NCBI GenBank assembly: GCA_033809355.1
Contig: JAPXLV010000028.1
Coordinates: 1-34,625 of the forward strand
DNA: 34,625 nt
Origin: T3Sed10-213 sp012519365
GTDB lineage: Bacteria > Planctomycetota > Phycisphaerae > Sedimentisphaerales > Anaerohalosphaeraceae
Direction of reading: 5' to 3'
Part shown: positions 1-6,735 of the stretch, one piece after another
How positions within the stretch are numbered: position 1 is the stretch's first letter
Layout of the letters: every line of letters begins with the position of its first letter
The notes under the pieces: model-generated
The model's database searches: none
What the model was told of the DNA's origin: nothing
The model's input: only the letters and a program-made list of their open reading frames with translations
Position numbers and translations under genes: made by a program

Positions 1-131
1 TTCACTTGTCAAAGTCACAATATACTTGCGTGTTCCCATTGTTCTGCCTCCATGCAAAAAGGTTTCTTTGCTTGGTACATCGGAAAAACAATCAAATTAT
101 CTTCATAATATTAGCATTGACGGAGTACTAG

Positions 132-168
132 ATTCCTCACCCCTTCACTTCGTTCAGGGGTTCGGAAT
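132..168. repeat. REP-like palindromic element
   Basis: Nested inverted repeats: ATTCC (132-136) pairs with GGAAT (164-168), and inside them CCCCT (140-144) pairs with AGGGG (156-160) around a TTCACTTCGTTC-like loop. Short palindromes of this style, with CACTTCGTTC in the loop and GGAATGACA after it, occur as dispersed intergenic repeats in many bacterial genomes as I recall. Only one copy lies in this window, so its repeat nature is inferred. It sits downstream of the minus-strand pilin genes. Confidence 0.45.
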
Positions 169-172
169 GACA

Positions 173-199
173 GGGGGGGCGGGGGTGACAAGGGGGGGG
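173..199 (+). other. G-run cluster (possible G-quadruplex)
   Basis: Three long guanine runs lie close together: 7 G at 173-179, 5 G at 181-185 and 8 G at 192-199. The long runs can supply four tracts of three G with short loops, the usual sequence rule for an intramolecular quadruplex. No gene overlaps them convincingly. They lie between the palindrome at 132-168 and the terminator at 208-234. Confidence 0.4.
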
Positions 200-207
200 A
201 AAAGAAT

Positions 208-234
208 GCCCTGTTCCGAGGGGCGGAACAGGGC
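208..234 (-). terminator. Intrinsic terminator, perfect 11-bp stem
   Basis: GCCCTGTTCCG (208-218) pairs without mismatch with CGGAACAGGGC (224-234) around a 5-base loop. Read on the minus strand, the stem is followed by ATTCTTTT, so it can end transcription from the minus-strand ORF that stops at 298. On the plus strand it is followed by TTTATAAT, so it may work both ways. Confidence 0.8.
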
Positions 235-297
235 TTTATAATAACCCTCCGATAGTTTTATTCGCTGTGCCGGAGATGGGCGGTTGAGGCGAAGGTT

Positions 298-672
298 TTA
301 TTGGACGGTGCCGGGGATTCGCGGTTGCGGCGACCGCGGGGAGGGCATGTCCGTTTCTTCGAGATAGCATTGTTCGTCGGTCGAGAGCTGGGGGGTGGTA
401 AAGATGCGCGGGGTGATGAAAATAACCAATTCGCTGTTGACGGTGCTTTCGCCGTTAAAGCGAAACAGTCCGCCGGCGCTGGTTTCGGTGAGTTTTTGAT
501 AGGGGATTTCCTCGACGATTTTGATTTCGGCCCGTGCCCGGGCGGCCATTCGCTGGGCGTGAAACTGATAGCCCGTCGTGCCGACAGCGACCACCGCGAG
601 GATCAGCGTGGCGATGACCAATTCCAATAAGGTCATTCCCCGACGGCTTGGTTTTTGTCTGATCTGAAGCAT
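298..672 (-). CDS. Prepilin N-terminus fused to secretin-like fragments
   Basis: The 124-aa ORF opens as a type IV prepilin/pseudopilin: basic leader, then GMTLLELVIATLILAVVAVG with the G/M cleavage point and E at +5, and a hydrophobic helix to about residue 35. From about residue 48 it stops resembling a pilin. EIKIVEEIPYQ...TETSAGG resembles the middle of secretin (GspD/PilQ-type) domains, and LFRF...ELVIFITPRI (about 70-90) resembles the secretin C-terminal end. The stretch that normally separates these two secretin pieces is absent. The reading frame stays open throughout. It follows a terminator after the upstream pilin gene, and I see no convincing promoter or strong ribosome site. It may be a deletion remnant, a real hybrid, or an assembly artefact. 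The pilin half is certain; the secretin match is from memory of the family. Confidence 0.6.
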   Translation of the reverse strand: MLQIRQKPSRRGMTLLELVIATLILAVVAVGTTGYQFHAQRMAARARAEIKIVEEIPYQKLTETSAGGLFRFNGESTVNSELVIFITPRIFTTPQLSTDEQCYLEETDMPSPRSPQPRIPGTVQ

Positions 673-704
673 GGGTCCGTCTTTTGTGCGGGAAACACAA
701 AAAA

Positions 705-730
705 GCGGAGATAAGAAAGACCTCCTCCGC
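705..730 (-). terminator. Terminator after the pilin gene
   Basis: Arms at 725-730 and 705-710 (GCGGAG/CTCCGC on the minus strand) enclose a 14-base loop and are followed on that strand by TTTTTTGTGTTT. It lies 28 bases after the stop of the pilin gene at 758-1156 and 33 bases before the ATG of the hybrid ORF, so the two are probably separate transcripts. A-runs and T-runs flank it on both sides, so it could also act on the plus strand. Confidence 0.75.
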
Positions 731-757
731 CTTTTTGAGTAATGCGTCGCTGTTCAG

Positions 758-1156
758 TTATTGCCAGTTGCCGTTGACATCCAACGTCTTGGTGCCGGAG
801 GGGGCGTTGGACTGGCTGCCTGTCACCTCGATGGTGGCGATGCCGTCGTCGTTAACAGCGGTAATTTTGTAGTCGCCGGGGACAAAATAGGTACCGGTCA
901 AGTCGCCGGGTTGGAATCCCAATGCCGTTTGTAAACCAGTATTATTTAACGCACCGATCAGACCGTCCTTTGTGCCGGTTTCGGCAAACCGCACGCGGAC
1001 CGCTGAACGAATGGTGCCGGCGGTGGCGTTGGCTTCGGACCACTTGGCCGAATCGATACGACCGCGCATCAAGGGTACTGATGCGGCGGCCAAGATGCCG
1101 ACGATCAGGACGACGACCATCAGTTCGATCAAGGTGAACGCTTTTGTGTGTTTCAT
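758..1156 (-). CDS. Type IV prepilin / pseudopilin (major-pilin-like)
   Basis: A 132-aa protein with a class III prepilin leader (MKHTKA, then FTLIELMVVVLIVGILAAASVP). A prepilin peptidase should cut just before the F, and E at +5 is present for assembly into a fibre. The hydrophobic helix runs over about residues 7-28, followed by a short globular domain with no cysteine pair that ends DVNGNWQ. An AAGGAG ribosome site lies about 8 bases before the ATG and fixes the start. It likely forms the subunit of a type IV pilus or type II secretion pseudopilus in the inner membrane/periplasm. No ATPase, platform or peptidase gene is nearby, so the machine must be encoded elsewhere. A terminator follows at 705-730. 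Confidence 0.9.
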   Translation of the reverse strand: MKHTKAFTLIELMVVVLIVGILAAASVPLMRGRIDSAKWSEANATAGTIRSAVRVRFAETGTKDGLIGALNNTGLQTALGFQPGDLTGTYFVPGDYKITAVNDDGIATIEVTGSQSNAPSGTKTLDVNGNWQ

Positions 1157-1415
1157 GGTGTTGACTCCTTGAAAAGTGTTCGTTGGGTAACTTGTTTTTT
1201 GTCTTATCGTATTTGCAGAAGGGTGACTTTATTTGAAACTCATTTTTTGACCCTTAAAAGTTCAGAGATATTGTCTTTATTGCGAAATAACGGATGGATT
1301 TCTTGCCAGATTGCTGGTGGGTGGGTGTCAGGTCTGCCATTATGGCACGAAGGGGATTGGTGGATGTTGTTTTAACCTGTTTTTATTAAGAGACTTATGG
1401 TATTTTTTTTGTATC

Positions 1416-1432
1416 TTGGCACATTGTTTGCA
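1416..1432 (+). promoter_or_regulatory. Sigma-54 (-24/-12) promoter candidate for dnaK
   Basis: TTGGCAC (1416-1422), five bases, then TTGCA (1428-1432). The GG and GC dinucleotides are 12 bases apart, start to start, as RpoN-type promoters require. Predicted transcription start is near 1443-1445, about 55 bases before dnaK. The surrounding 1157-1499 gap otherwise holds only AT-rich sequence; I see no CIRCE-type inverted repeat and no good -35/-10 pair. Confidence 0.6.
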
Positions 1433-1499
1433 CAGAAGTAAGATGAATGGTGTGCGTCTGAAACAAGAGGGATAATTTTAGATAATAGGAGTATGAAAA

Positions 1500-3431
1500 A
1501 TGGCAAAGATAATCGGCATTGACCTGGGGACAACGAACTCGGTTGTCGCCGTGATGGAAGGCTCCACGCCGAAAGTGTTGATTAACTCGAGCGGGTCGCG
1601 ACTGACGCCGTCGGTGGTGGCCTTTACGGACAAGGGCGAACGTCTGGTCGGACAGGCGGCCAAGCATCAGCAGGTTACCAATCCGGAAAATACGATTTAT
1701 TCGATCAAGCGGTTTATGGGACGTCGCCACCGGGAGGTCAGCGCCGAGGAAAAGATGGTTCCGTACAAGATTGTCGGCGGTCCTGACGAGTTGGTGCGCA
1801 TCAGTGTTCGGGGCAAGGAATATACGCCGCCTGAGATTTCGGCGATGATTTTGCAGGAATTGAAGAAGACTGCTGAAGATTATCTGGGTGAGAAGGTGGA
1901 ACAGGCGGTTATTACCGTGCCGGCCTATTTTAATGATTCCCAGCGTCAGGCGACCAAAGATGCGGGGACTATTGCGGGGTTGAAGGTTGCGCGTATTATC
2001 AACGAGCCGACCGCTGCGGCGTTGGCCTATGGTCTTGAAAAGAAGAAAAATGAGAAGGTAGCTGTCTTTGACTTCGGCGGCGGGACGTTTGATATTTCGC
2101 TTCTTGATATTGGCGATAATGTCTTTGAGGTGCTCAGTACCAATGGGGATACGCATCTGGGCGGCGATGATCTGGACGAGGCCTTGATCAATTATCTGGC
2201 TGACGAATTTAAGAAGTTGGAAGGCATTGATTTGCGGAAAGATCCGATGGCGCAACAGCGTCTGAAGGAAGCGGCCGAGAAGGCCAAGTGTGAGTTGAGT
2301 ACGCAGATGGAAACGACGGTCAATTTGCCGTTTATCAGTGCTGATGCGTCCGGTCCGAAGCATTTGAACATTTCGATTACGCGGAGCAAGTTTGAGGCGT
2401 TGTGCGAGCCCATTTTTGAACGTCTCAAGGAGCCGTGCTATAAGGCGATGAAAGACGCCAAACTTGAACCGAAAGATATTAATGAAATCTTGCTGGTTGG
2501 CGGCTCGACGCGTATTCCGAAGGTTCAGCAGATTGTGCAGGAGATTTTCGGCAAGGCTCCCAATAAGAGCCTGAATCCTGATGAGGTGGTGGCGATTGGA
2601 GCGGCGATTCAGGGTGCGATTTTGGCCGGCGACGCTGGCGTGAAGGATATTTTGCTGCTGGATGTGACGCCGCTGTCGCTGGGTGTGGAGACGCTGGGCG
2701 GCGTGATGACCAAGCTGATTGAGCGCAACACCACGATTCCGACCAGCAAAAAGGAGGTGTTCTCGACGGCGGCGGACAATCAGACCAGCGTGGAAATCCA
2801 CGTTCTGCAGGGTGAGCGTGAGTTTGCGCGGGACAACCGGACCCTGGCCCGATTCCAGTTGACTGGTATTCCGCCGGCGCCACGGGGTGTGCCGCAGATT
2901 GAGGTAACCTTTGACATTGATGCCAATGGGATTCTGCACGTGTCGGCTAAAGACCTTGGCACCGGTAAAGAGCAGTCGGTGGTGGTACAGTCCAGTTCCG
3001 GTCTGACCAAGGAAGAGGTCGAAAAGATGGCCAAGGATGCGGAGGCTCACGCGGCGGAGGACAAGAAACGTCGTGAGGTTGTCGAACTGAAGAATCAGGC
3101 TGATCAGTTGATTTATTCGACTGAAAAGACACTCAAAGAGCATGGCGACAAGGTTACACCTGACGTTCGCGGCAACATAGAAAGTGCCTTGAATGGGTTG
3201 AAAGAGGCGGTCAAGACTGAAGACGGCGAGGCCATCAAGCGTGCGATAGAGCACTTGAGCCAGACGTCTCAGGAATTGGGCAAGGTGCTGTACGAAGAAG
3301 CAGCCAAGAAAAAGGCCAGCGCTGCTCCGGAAGGTCAGACGTCTGCGGCCCAAGAACAGCCGAGCGAAAGCAACGTCCATCGCAAAGGCGGCGAGGATGT
3401 GATTGATGCGGAGTTTGAAGAGAAAAGTTAA
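1500..3431 (+). CDS. dnaK: Chaperone DnaK (Hsp70)
   Basis: A 643-aa ATP-dependent chaperone of the cytoplasm that binds exposed hydrophobic peptides and works with DnaJ and GrpE. The actin-like ATPase domain starts with GIDLGTTNS (residues 6-14), and the second phosphate motif FDFGGGTFD is present. The interdomain linker LLLDVTPLSLG is followed by a substrate-binding domain with DIDANGILHVSAKD and a helical lid. The C-terminus ends DVIDAEFEEKS, the usual DnaK-type acidic tail. Length is normal. The start at 1500 is set by AGGAG about 8 bases upstream; the ATG at 1493 is out of frame. It stands alone, without grpE or dnaJ, between a sigma-54-like promoter and a strong terminator, so it is probably monocistronic. 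The long open frame on the opposite strand is a codon-bias shadow. Confidence 0.98.
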   Translation: MAKIIGIDLGTTNSVVAVMEGSTPKVLINSSGSRLTPSVVAFTDKGERLVGQAAKHQQVTNPENTIYSIKRFMGRRHREVSAEEKMVPYKIVGGPDELVRISVRGKEYTPPEISAMILQELKKTAEDYLGEKVEQAVITVPAYFNDSQRQATKDAGTIAGLKVARIINEPTAAALAYGLEKKKNEKVAVFDFGGGTFDISLLDIGDNVFEVLSTNGDTHLGGDDLDEALINYLADEFKKLEGIDLRKDPMAQQRLKEAAEKAKCELSTQMETTVNLPFISADASGPKHLNISITRSKFEALCEPIFERLKEPCYKAMKDAKLEPKDINEILLVGGSTRIPKVQQIVQEIFGKAPNKSLNPDEVVAIGAAIQGAILAGDAGVKDILLLDVTPLSLGVETLGGVMTKLIERNTTIPTSKKEVFSTAADNQTSVEIHVLQGEREFARDNRTLARFQLTGIPPAPRGVPQIEVTFDIDANGILHVSAKDLGTGKEQSVVVQSSSGLTKEEVEKMAKDAEAHAAEDKKRREVVELKNQADQLIYSTEKTLKEHGDKVTPDVRGNIESALNGLKEAVKTEDGEAIKRAIEHLSQTSQELGKVLYEEAAKKKASAAPEGQTSAAQEQPSESNVHRKGGEDVIDAEFEEKS

Positions 3432-3467
3432 TCTGATTTGTCGTATCTGCGTAAATGCGACACAAAA

Positions 3468-3497
3468 GGCCCCGAAGCAAATTCGGGGCCTTTTTTT
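3468..3497 (+). terminator. Intrinsic terminator of dnaK
   Basis: GGCCCCGAA (3468-3476) and TTCGGGGCC (3482-3490) form a perfect 9-bp stem with a 5-base loop, followed by seven T. It begins 36 bases after the dnaK stop codon. Confidence 0.95.
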
Positions 3498-3620
3498 ATG
3501 TCTTGAGCCATCGGTCTTGAGAGGATGGCATTGCGTTTGCGGATGCGAGGGGAATTGAAGGCTGTTTTTTTTGCGAGTTCTGCTCTTATTGCATCGTCCT
3601 ATAAATTTTGTGTTTTTTAG

Positions 3621-3649
3621 TTGACTTTTAAGGTTTTTAGATGTAAAGT
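3621..3649 (+). promoter_or_regulatory. Sigma-70 type promoter for the 3695 gene
   Basis: TTGACT (3621-3626) and TAAAGT (3644-3649) are separated by 17 bases in an AT-rich stretch. The predicted start near 3656 leaves a leader of about 39 bases before the ATG at 3695. Confidence 0.55.
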
Positions 3650-3694
3650 GAAATTGCTATGGAGAGGGTGGCAACCTTTAATCGGAGATATGTT

Positions 3695-4075
3695 ATGGAA
3701 AAAACAGGGTACCACCCGAATGAAGGTCAAACGGATAGGCCGTGTCTTTACGTTTTTTCTCCCACGCCTCGGAATCGCACCTATCAGATTCAGATGGACG
3801 TTATAGATGGCAACCGGCGTGTGTTTCGGGATTATGGGGTGGATGTCGCCGAGATTTTCGAGGATTGCCAAGGGCATATTGGCTCGGAGAAACTTCCGCC
3901 GGAAGGGTGTAACGGTCTTCGCCGCCGGTTTCATGTGCCGCAGGGGCGGTTTTGTGTGATGTTGGTGGACAGGGATTCGCGCATTAAACTCATCGCCGAT
4001 TCGTGTGTGTCGTATGAAGAGGTCATTATGCGGGTTGAAAACAAGCCTCAGACGCATCAAAAACCGACCGATTAG
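3695..4075 (+). CDS. Hypothetical protein, 126 aa
   Basis: I do not recognise the family. The ATG at 3695 has GGAG at 3684-3687, seven bases upstream, and is preferred over an in-frame ATG at 3659 that has no ribosome site. The protein has no signal peptide or membrane segment. It begins MEKTGYHPNEGQ, has a beta-rich middle (YQIQMDVIDGNRRVFRDYG, then RFHVPQGRFCVMLVDRD), and ends in a charged tail. The pattern would suit a small beta-barrel or PilZ-like fold, but the RxxxR and D/NxSxxG motifs of PilZ are not evident, so this is only a shape comparison. Codon use matches neighbouring genes. It is a single-gene unit with its own promoter, between dnaK and the sigma-factor locus. A minus-strand frame over the same bases is less likely. 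Confidence 0.65.
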   Translation: MEKTGYHPNEGQTDRPCLYVFSPTPRNRTYQIQMDVIDGNRRVFRDYGVDVAEIFEDCQGHIGSEKLPPEGCNGLRRRFHVPQGRFCVMLVDRDSRIKLIADSCVSYEEVIMRVENKPQTHQKPTD

Positions 4076-4465
4076 CGATGTGGTCAGTGCGGTAACGAGC
4101 CTTACTCATTTTCCTTAAATGACGCGAGAAGGGGTGCGTGTTTTTCTGGCGTGCGGCCAAGAGGAAGGGCCAATAGCGGCGGTTCAAGGCGCCGAGGATG
4201 TTGCATTGGGTGGTGTTGTCATTGCCGCCGGGGCGAGGGGCGGGCACATCCTTTTCGGAAGGGTCTTTTTACTTTTTCATTTCATTGAGTCTGGTACATA
4301 TCCGAGTTAGCAGATATATAATATTTTTTATTCATGAGGATGGGTGTTGTTGTGTGCTTTTTTAGATAAAAATTTGCCAAAAAACAAAAAAGTGTGTCAG
4401 ATTTTTTGGGGTGGCGATGTATTCCATTGGGAGTTTATGGAGCGGGTGGACTGTCTTTTTATAAA
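4076..4465. other. Intergenic region before the sigma-factor gene
   Basis: No convincing gene. Two short opposing open frames (plus 4119-4310, minus 4026-4247) lack ribosome sites or recognisable motifs. The region holds a weak terminator (4248-4270) and an AT-rich stretch with TATAAT at 4317-4322. That element lacks a good -35 at normal spacing, so the promoter of the sigma-factor operon is uncertain. Confidence 0.5.
4248..4270 (+). terminator. Weak intrinsic terminator candidate
   Basis: ATCCTT (4248-4253) pairs with AAGGGT (4259-4264), including one wobble pair, around TTCGG. It is followed by CTTTTTACTTTTT. It could end transcription from the 3695 gene before the sigma-factor operon. Confidence 0.4.
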
Positions 4466-4999
4466 ATGTACGACGAGATAGATGCAAAATACGAGCGGTT
4501 TCTTCGGCTGTATCAGGCCAATCAAGACCGCATTTTTCGGTTTATCGTCGCGCTGCTGCCGAATTATTCGGCGGCTGAGGACGTGATGCAGGATACAATG
4601 CTCGTAATGTGGAGAAAATTTGACCAGTTTGAGCCGGGTACCCATTTTGCGGCGTGGGGGATGCAAATCGCGCGGTATAACATTGCTACGTATTACCGCA
4701 AGGCGGAATCCGGAATTATGCGTTTTGACGATGCTGCGCTCCAGCATATTCTGGAGCAACAGGAGCAATTTGAGCCGGTTAAGGACCAGTATCTTGAGGC
4801 GATGGAAGGGTGTCTTAAGCAGTTGCAGGCGGAGAGTCGAGAGATGTTGTCGCTTCGGTACAACGAGAATATGAAAATCTCGGAAATCGCCGAGAAAATC
4901 GGCAGGCCGCTGCAGGCGATCTATAAACGTTTTTCGCGGATTCATCACGCTTTGTATGAGTGCATTGAGCGGACGTTGCGAGCTGAGGGAGGGGCCTGA
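4466..4999 (+). CDS. ECF sigma factor, Rhodopirellula/Verrucomicrobium type
   Basis: A 177-aa sigma-70-family factor that would direct RNA polymerase to a small regulon. Region 2 is visible as RIFRFIVALLPNYSAAEDVMQ followed by MLVMWRKFDQFEPGTHFAAW and IARYNIATYYRK. Region 4 is EMLSLRY...ISEIAEKIGRPLQAIYKRFSRIHHALYECI, a clear helix-turn-helix. The WRKFDxFxPGTxFxAWxxxIARY pattern is that of the planctomycete/verrucomicrobial ECF group. I prefer the ATG at 4466 because family homology begins there. A GTG at 4394 would add 24 unmatched residues, and neither start has a good ribosome site. Its stop overlaps the next gene's ATG by one base, implying translational coupling to the FecR-like protein, its probable regulator. 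Confidence 0.93.
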   Translation: MYDEIDAKYERFLRLYQANQDRIFRFIVALLPNYSAAEDVMQDTMLVMWRKFDQFEPGTHFAAWGMQIARYNIATYYRKAESGIMRFDDAALQHILEQQEQFEPVKDQYLEAMEGCLKQLQAESREMLSLRYNENMKISEIAEKIGRPLQAIYKRFSRIHHALYECIERTLRAEGGA

Positions 5000-6714
5000 T
5001 GACCGGCGAGTCGATATTCCCTCATATCAGCGAGTTGGTGTGTAAATCGCTGGAAGGCGAAATCACGGCCGAGGAGGTCGCTGCGCTGAATGGGTATGTT
5101 CGGCAGGATGCTGCATATGCGGCTTATTATGTCCGGTGTGTCCACATTTATAGTTCCCTGAAAAAGACGCCCCAGATGCAGTACTTTTTCTGTTTGGAGC
5201 ACATTGAGGGCAAACTTTCCCCTATTTCACTTGAAATGCTTGGGGAATATGAAAAAATAGCCCCTGCCGTTCCTATTTTGGCTCGTCCTACGCCGGCTCG
5301 TTCGAGACGAGCGGCTGGTGTTGAGCGTGCCGGTGAACAAGCGGTTCGTCAGGTGAACAAGGCTTCTGTGTTGACTGCGATTTTGTCGCTGGCGGCGTTG
5401 TTGTTTTTTGTAGTGTTTGCTCAGTTTTCGCCGGATGGGGGGGCGGATTTTGTGGCGACGCTGAGTGACAGCGTGGATGCCCAATGGGCAGAGCCTCAAG
5501 GGCTGGCGAGCCGAGGTGAGCGGCTAAGTGCGGGGGCGTCCTATTTGCTTCGCAAAGGGGTTGTCAGTCTGGTGTTTGATAATCAGGCCGAGGCGATTAT
5601 TGAAGGGCCGGCGGAATTTGAGATTGCTTCTGAGAATCGTATTCGGATTGAGTACGGCCGATTGTATGTTGTGGTGCCGCAGTCGGCTCTGGGGTTTTCG
5701 GTAGTGACGGCCAATTCGACCATTATTGATTTGGGGACTGAGTTTGGCGTGATGGCTGGTCTTGACGGCAGCACTGAGCTGCACGTGATCAAGGGCAAAA
5801 CGGCGATGGTGGTCGCAAACAAGGATCAACATGCCAGTCTGCTTGTGGGACAGGGGACGGCCAAACGGGTGTATGGGCCGTTGGCGTCGGTTTCGGATAT
5901 TGTCGTCAATGAGCGTTTGTTTGTGCGAAAAATTAATTCGCAGGTCGATTTGCTGTGGCGTGGGGATACGATTAGTCTGGCTGATATTGTTGGCGGCGGC
6001 AGTGGCTTTGGCGATGGGATGGCCGATGGGGGGATTAACCCGTTGAAGGGGGAATTTGAGGTGTTTTCCGAGGTGGTTCGTCCGTCTGTGGGGCCGCGGG
6101 GGTATCAACGCATTGATTCTTTGCCGTTGATTGACGGTGTTTTTGTGCCTGACGGCAGCGACGGGCCGGTGCAGGTTAGTTCAGAGGGGCATCTTTTTGA
6201 GAGCTGTCCTGCGACAAACGGGGAATTTTGGCAGGGGATTTTCAATGGGGCCTGGCAGGGCGGACTTGCGGCCGGGGTTCCCAAGCATTCGCTTCGGCTG
6301 GAGGGTGTGACGTATGGGGCCGGTCGGAATGAGGCGATCTATATGCACGCCAATCAGGGGATAACGTTTGATTTGGCGGTGTTACGGAAGCGTGTGGGGG
6401 GGTTACACGTGAGGCGGTTTTGTGCCAAGGCGGGGATTTCTGAAACGGTGCTGGATTTTCCGGGTTTGGTGCAGCGTAATGCCACGGGGGAAATTGAGTC
6501 TCCCAAGGCCAGTTTTTATGTGCTGATTGATGGGCAGGTGCGTTTTGAGGCGATTGACGTCAGGCCGGGACAGGCTACGGTGTCGATCGATATACCGCTG
6601 TCGGGGCAGGAGCGGTTTTTGACGCTGGTGACTACGCAGGGCAGCGACCCCGGCGGGAATCATCTTGACTGGACGTTATTTGCAGAGCCGATTCTGCATG
6701 TTGAAAGACCATAA
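4999..6714 (+). CDS. FecR-family membrane protein with NPCBM-like C-terminus
   Basis: A 571-aa protein, probably the regulator of the adjacent sigma factor. Residues 1-120 form a cytoplasmic region with a helical start (HISELVCKSLEGEITAEE) as in zinc-less anti-sigma domains. One membrane segment follows (about 122-141). A FecR domain covers about 175-285, with GPAEFEIASENRIRIEYGRL and the hallmark NSTIIDLGTEFGV...ELHVIKGK. About 425-571 resembles an NPCBM or other galactose-binding-like jelly roll, with HSLRLEGVTYG, ITFDLAVLRKR, SFYVLIDGQ and HLDWTLFAEP. Known FecR proteins relay an outside signal to an ECF sigma factor through a TonB receptor. None is encoded here, so I infer that the C-terminal domain may sense carbohydrate directly. 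A strong GAGGGAGGGG ribosome site sits inside the sigma gene's end. Confidence 0.88.
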   Translation: MTGESIFPHISELVCKSLEGEITAEEVAALNGYVRQDAAYAAYYVRCVHIYSSLKKTPQMQYFFCLEHIEGKLSPISLEMLGEYEKIAPAVPILARPTPARSRRAAGVERAGEQAVRQVNKASVLTAILSLAALLFFVVFAQFSPDGGADFVATLSDSVDAQWAEPQGLASRGERLSAGASYLLRKGVVSLVFDNQAEAIIEGPAEFEIASENRIRIEYGRLYVVVPQSALGFSVVTANSTIIDLGTEFGVMAGLDGSTELHVIKGKTAMVVANKDQHASLLVGQGTAKRVYGPLASVSDIVVNERLFVRKINSQVDLLWRGDTISLADIVGGGSGFGDGMADGGINPLKGEFEVFSEVVRPSVGPRGYQRIDSLPLIDGVFVPDGSDGPVQVSSEGHLFESCPATNGEFWQGIFNGAWQGGLAAGVPKHSLRLEGVTYGAGRNEAIYMHANQGITFDLAVLRKRVGGLHVRRFCAKAGISETVLDFPGLVQRNATGEIESPKASFYVLIDGQVRFEAIDVRPGQATVSIDIPLSGQERFLTLVTTQGSDPGGNHLDWTLFAEPILHVERP

Positions 6715-6735
6715 CTTTTTATGGAGGCTGATGTT

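Noticed and set aside
26..241. 71-aa ORF at the left edge
   Set aside because: It runs through the palindrome, G-runs and terminator and has no coding character.
1395..3380. 661-aa open frame antisense to dnaK
   Set aside because: It mirrors dnaK codon by codon, is very rich in Arg, Leu and His, and has no recognisable domain. Long antisense frames over dnaK are a known codon-usage artefact.
4119..4310. 63-aa plus-strand ORF and overlapping 73-aa minus-strand ORF before the sigma gene
   Set aside because: Neither has a ribosome site, motif or convincing codon pattern; treated as intergenic.
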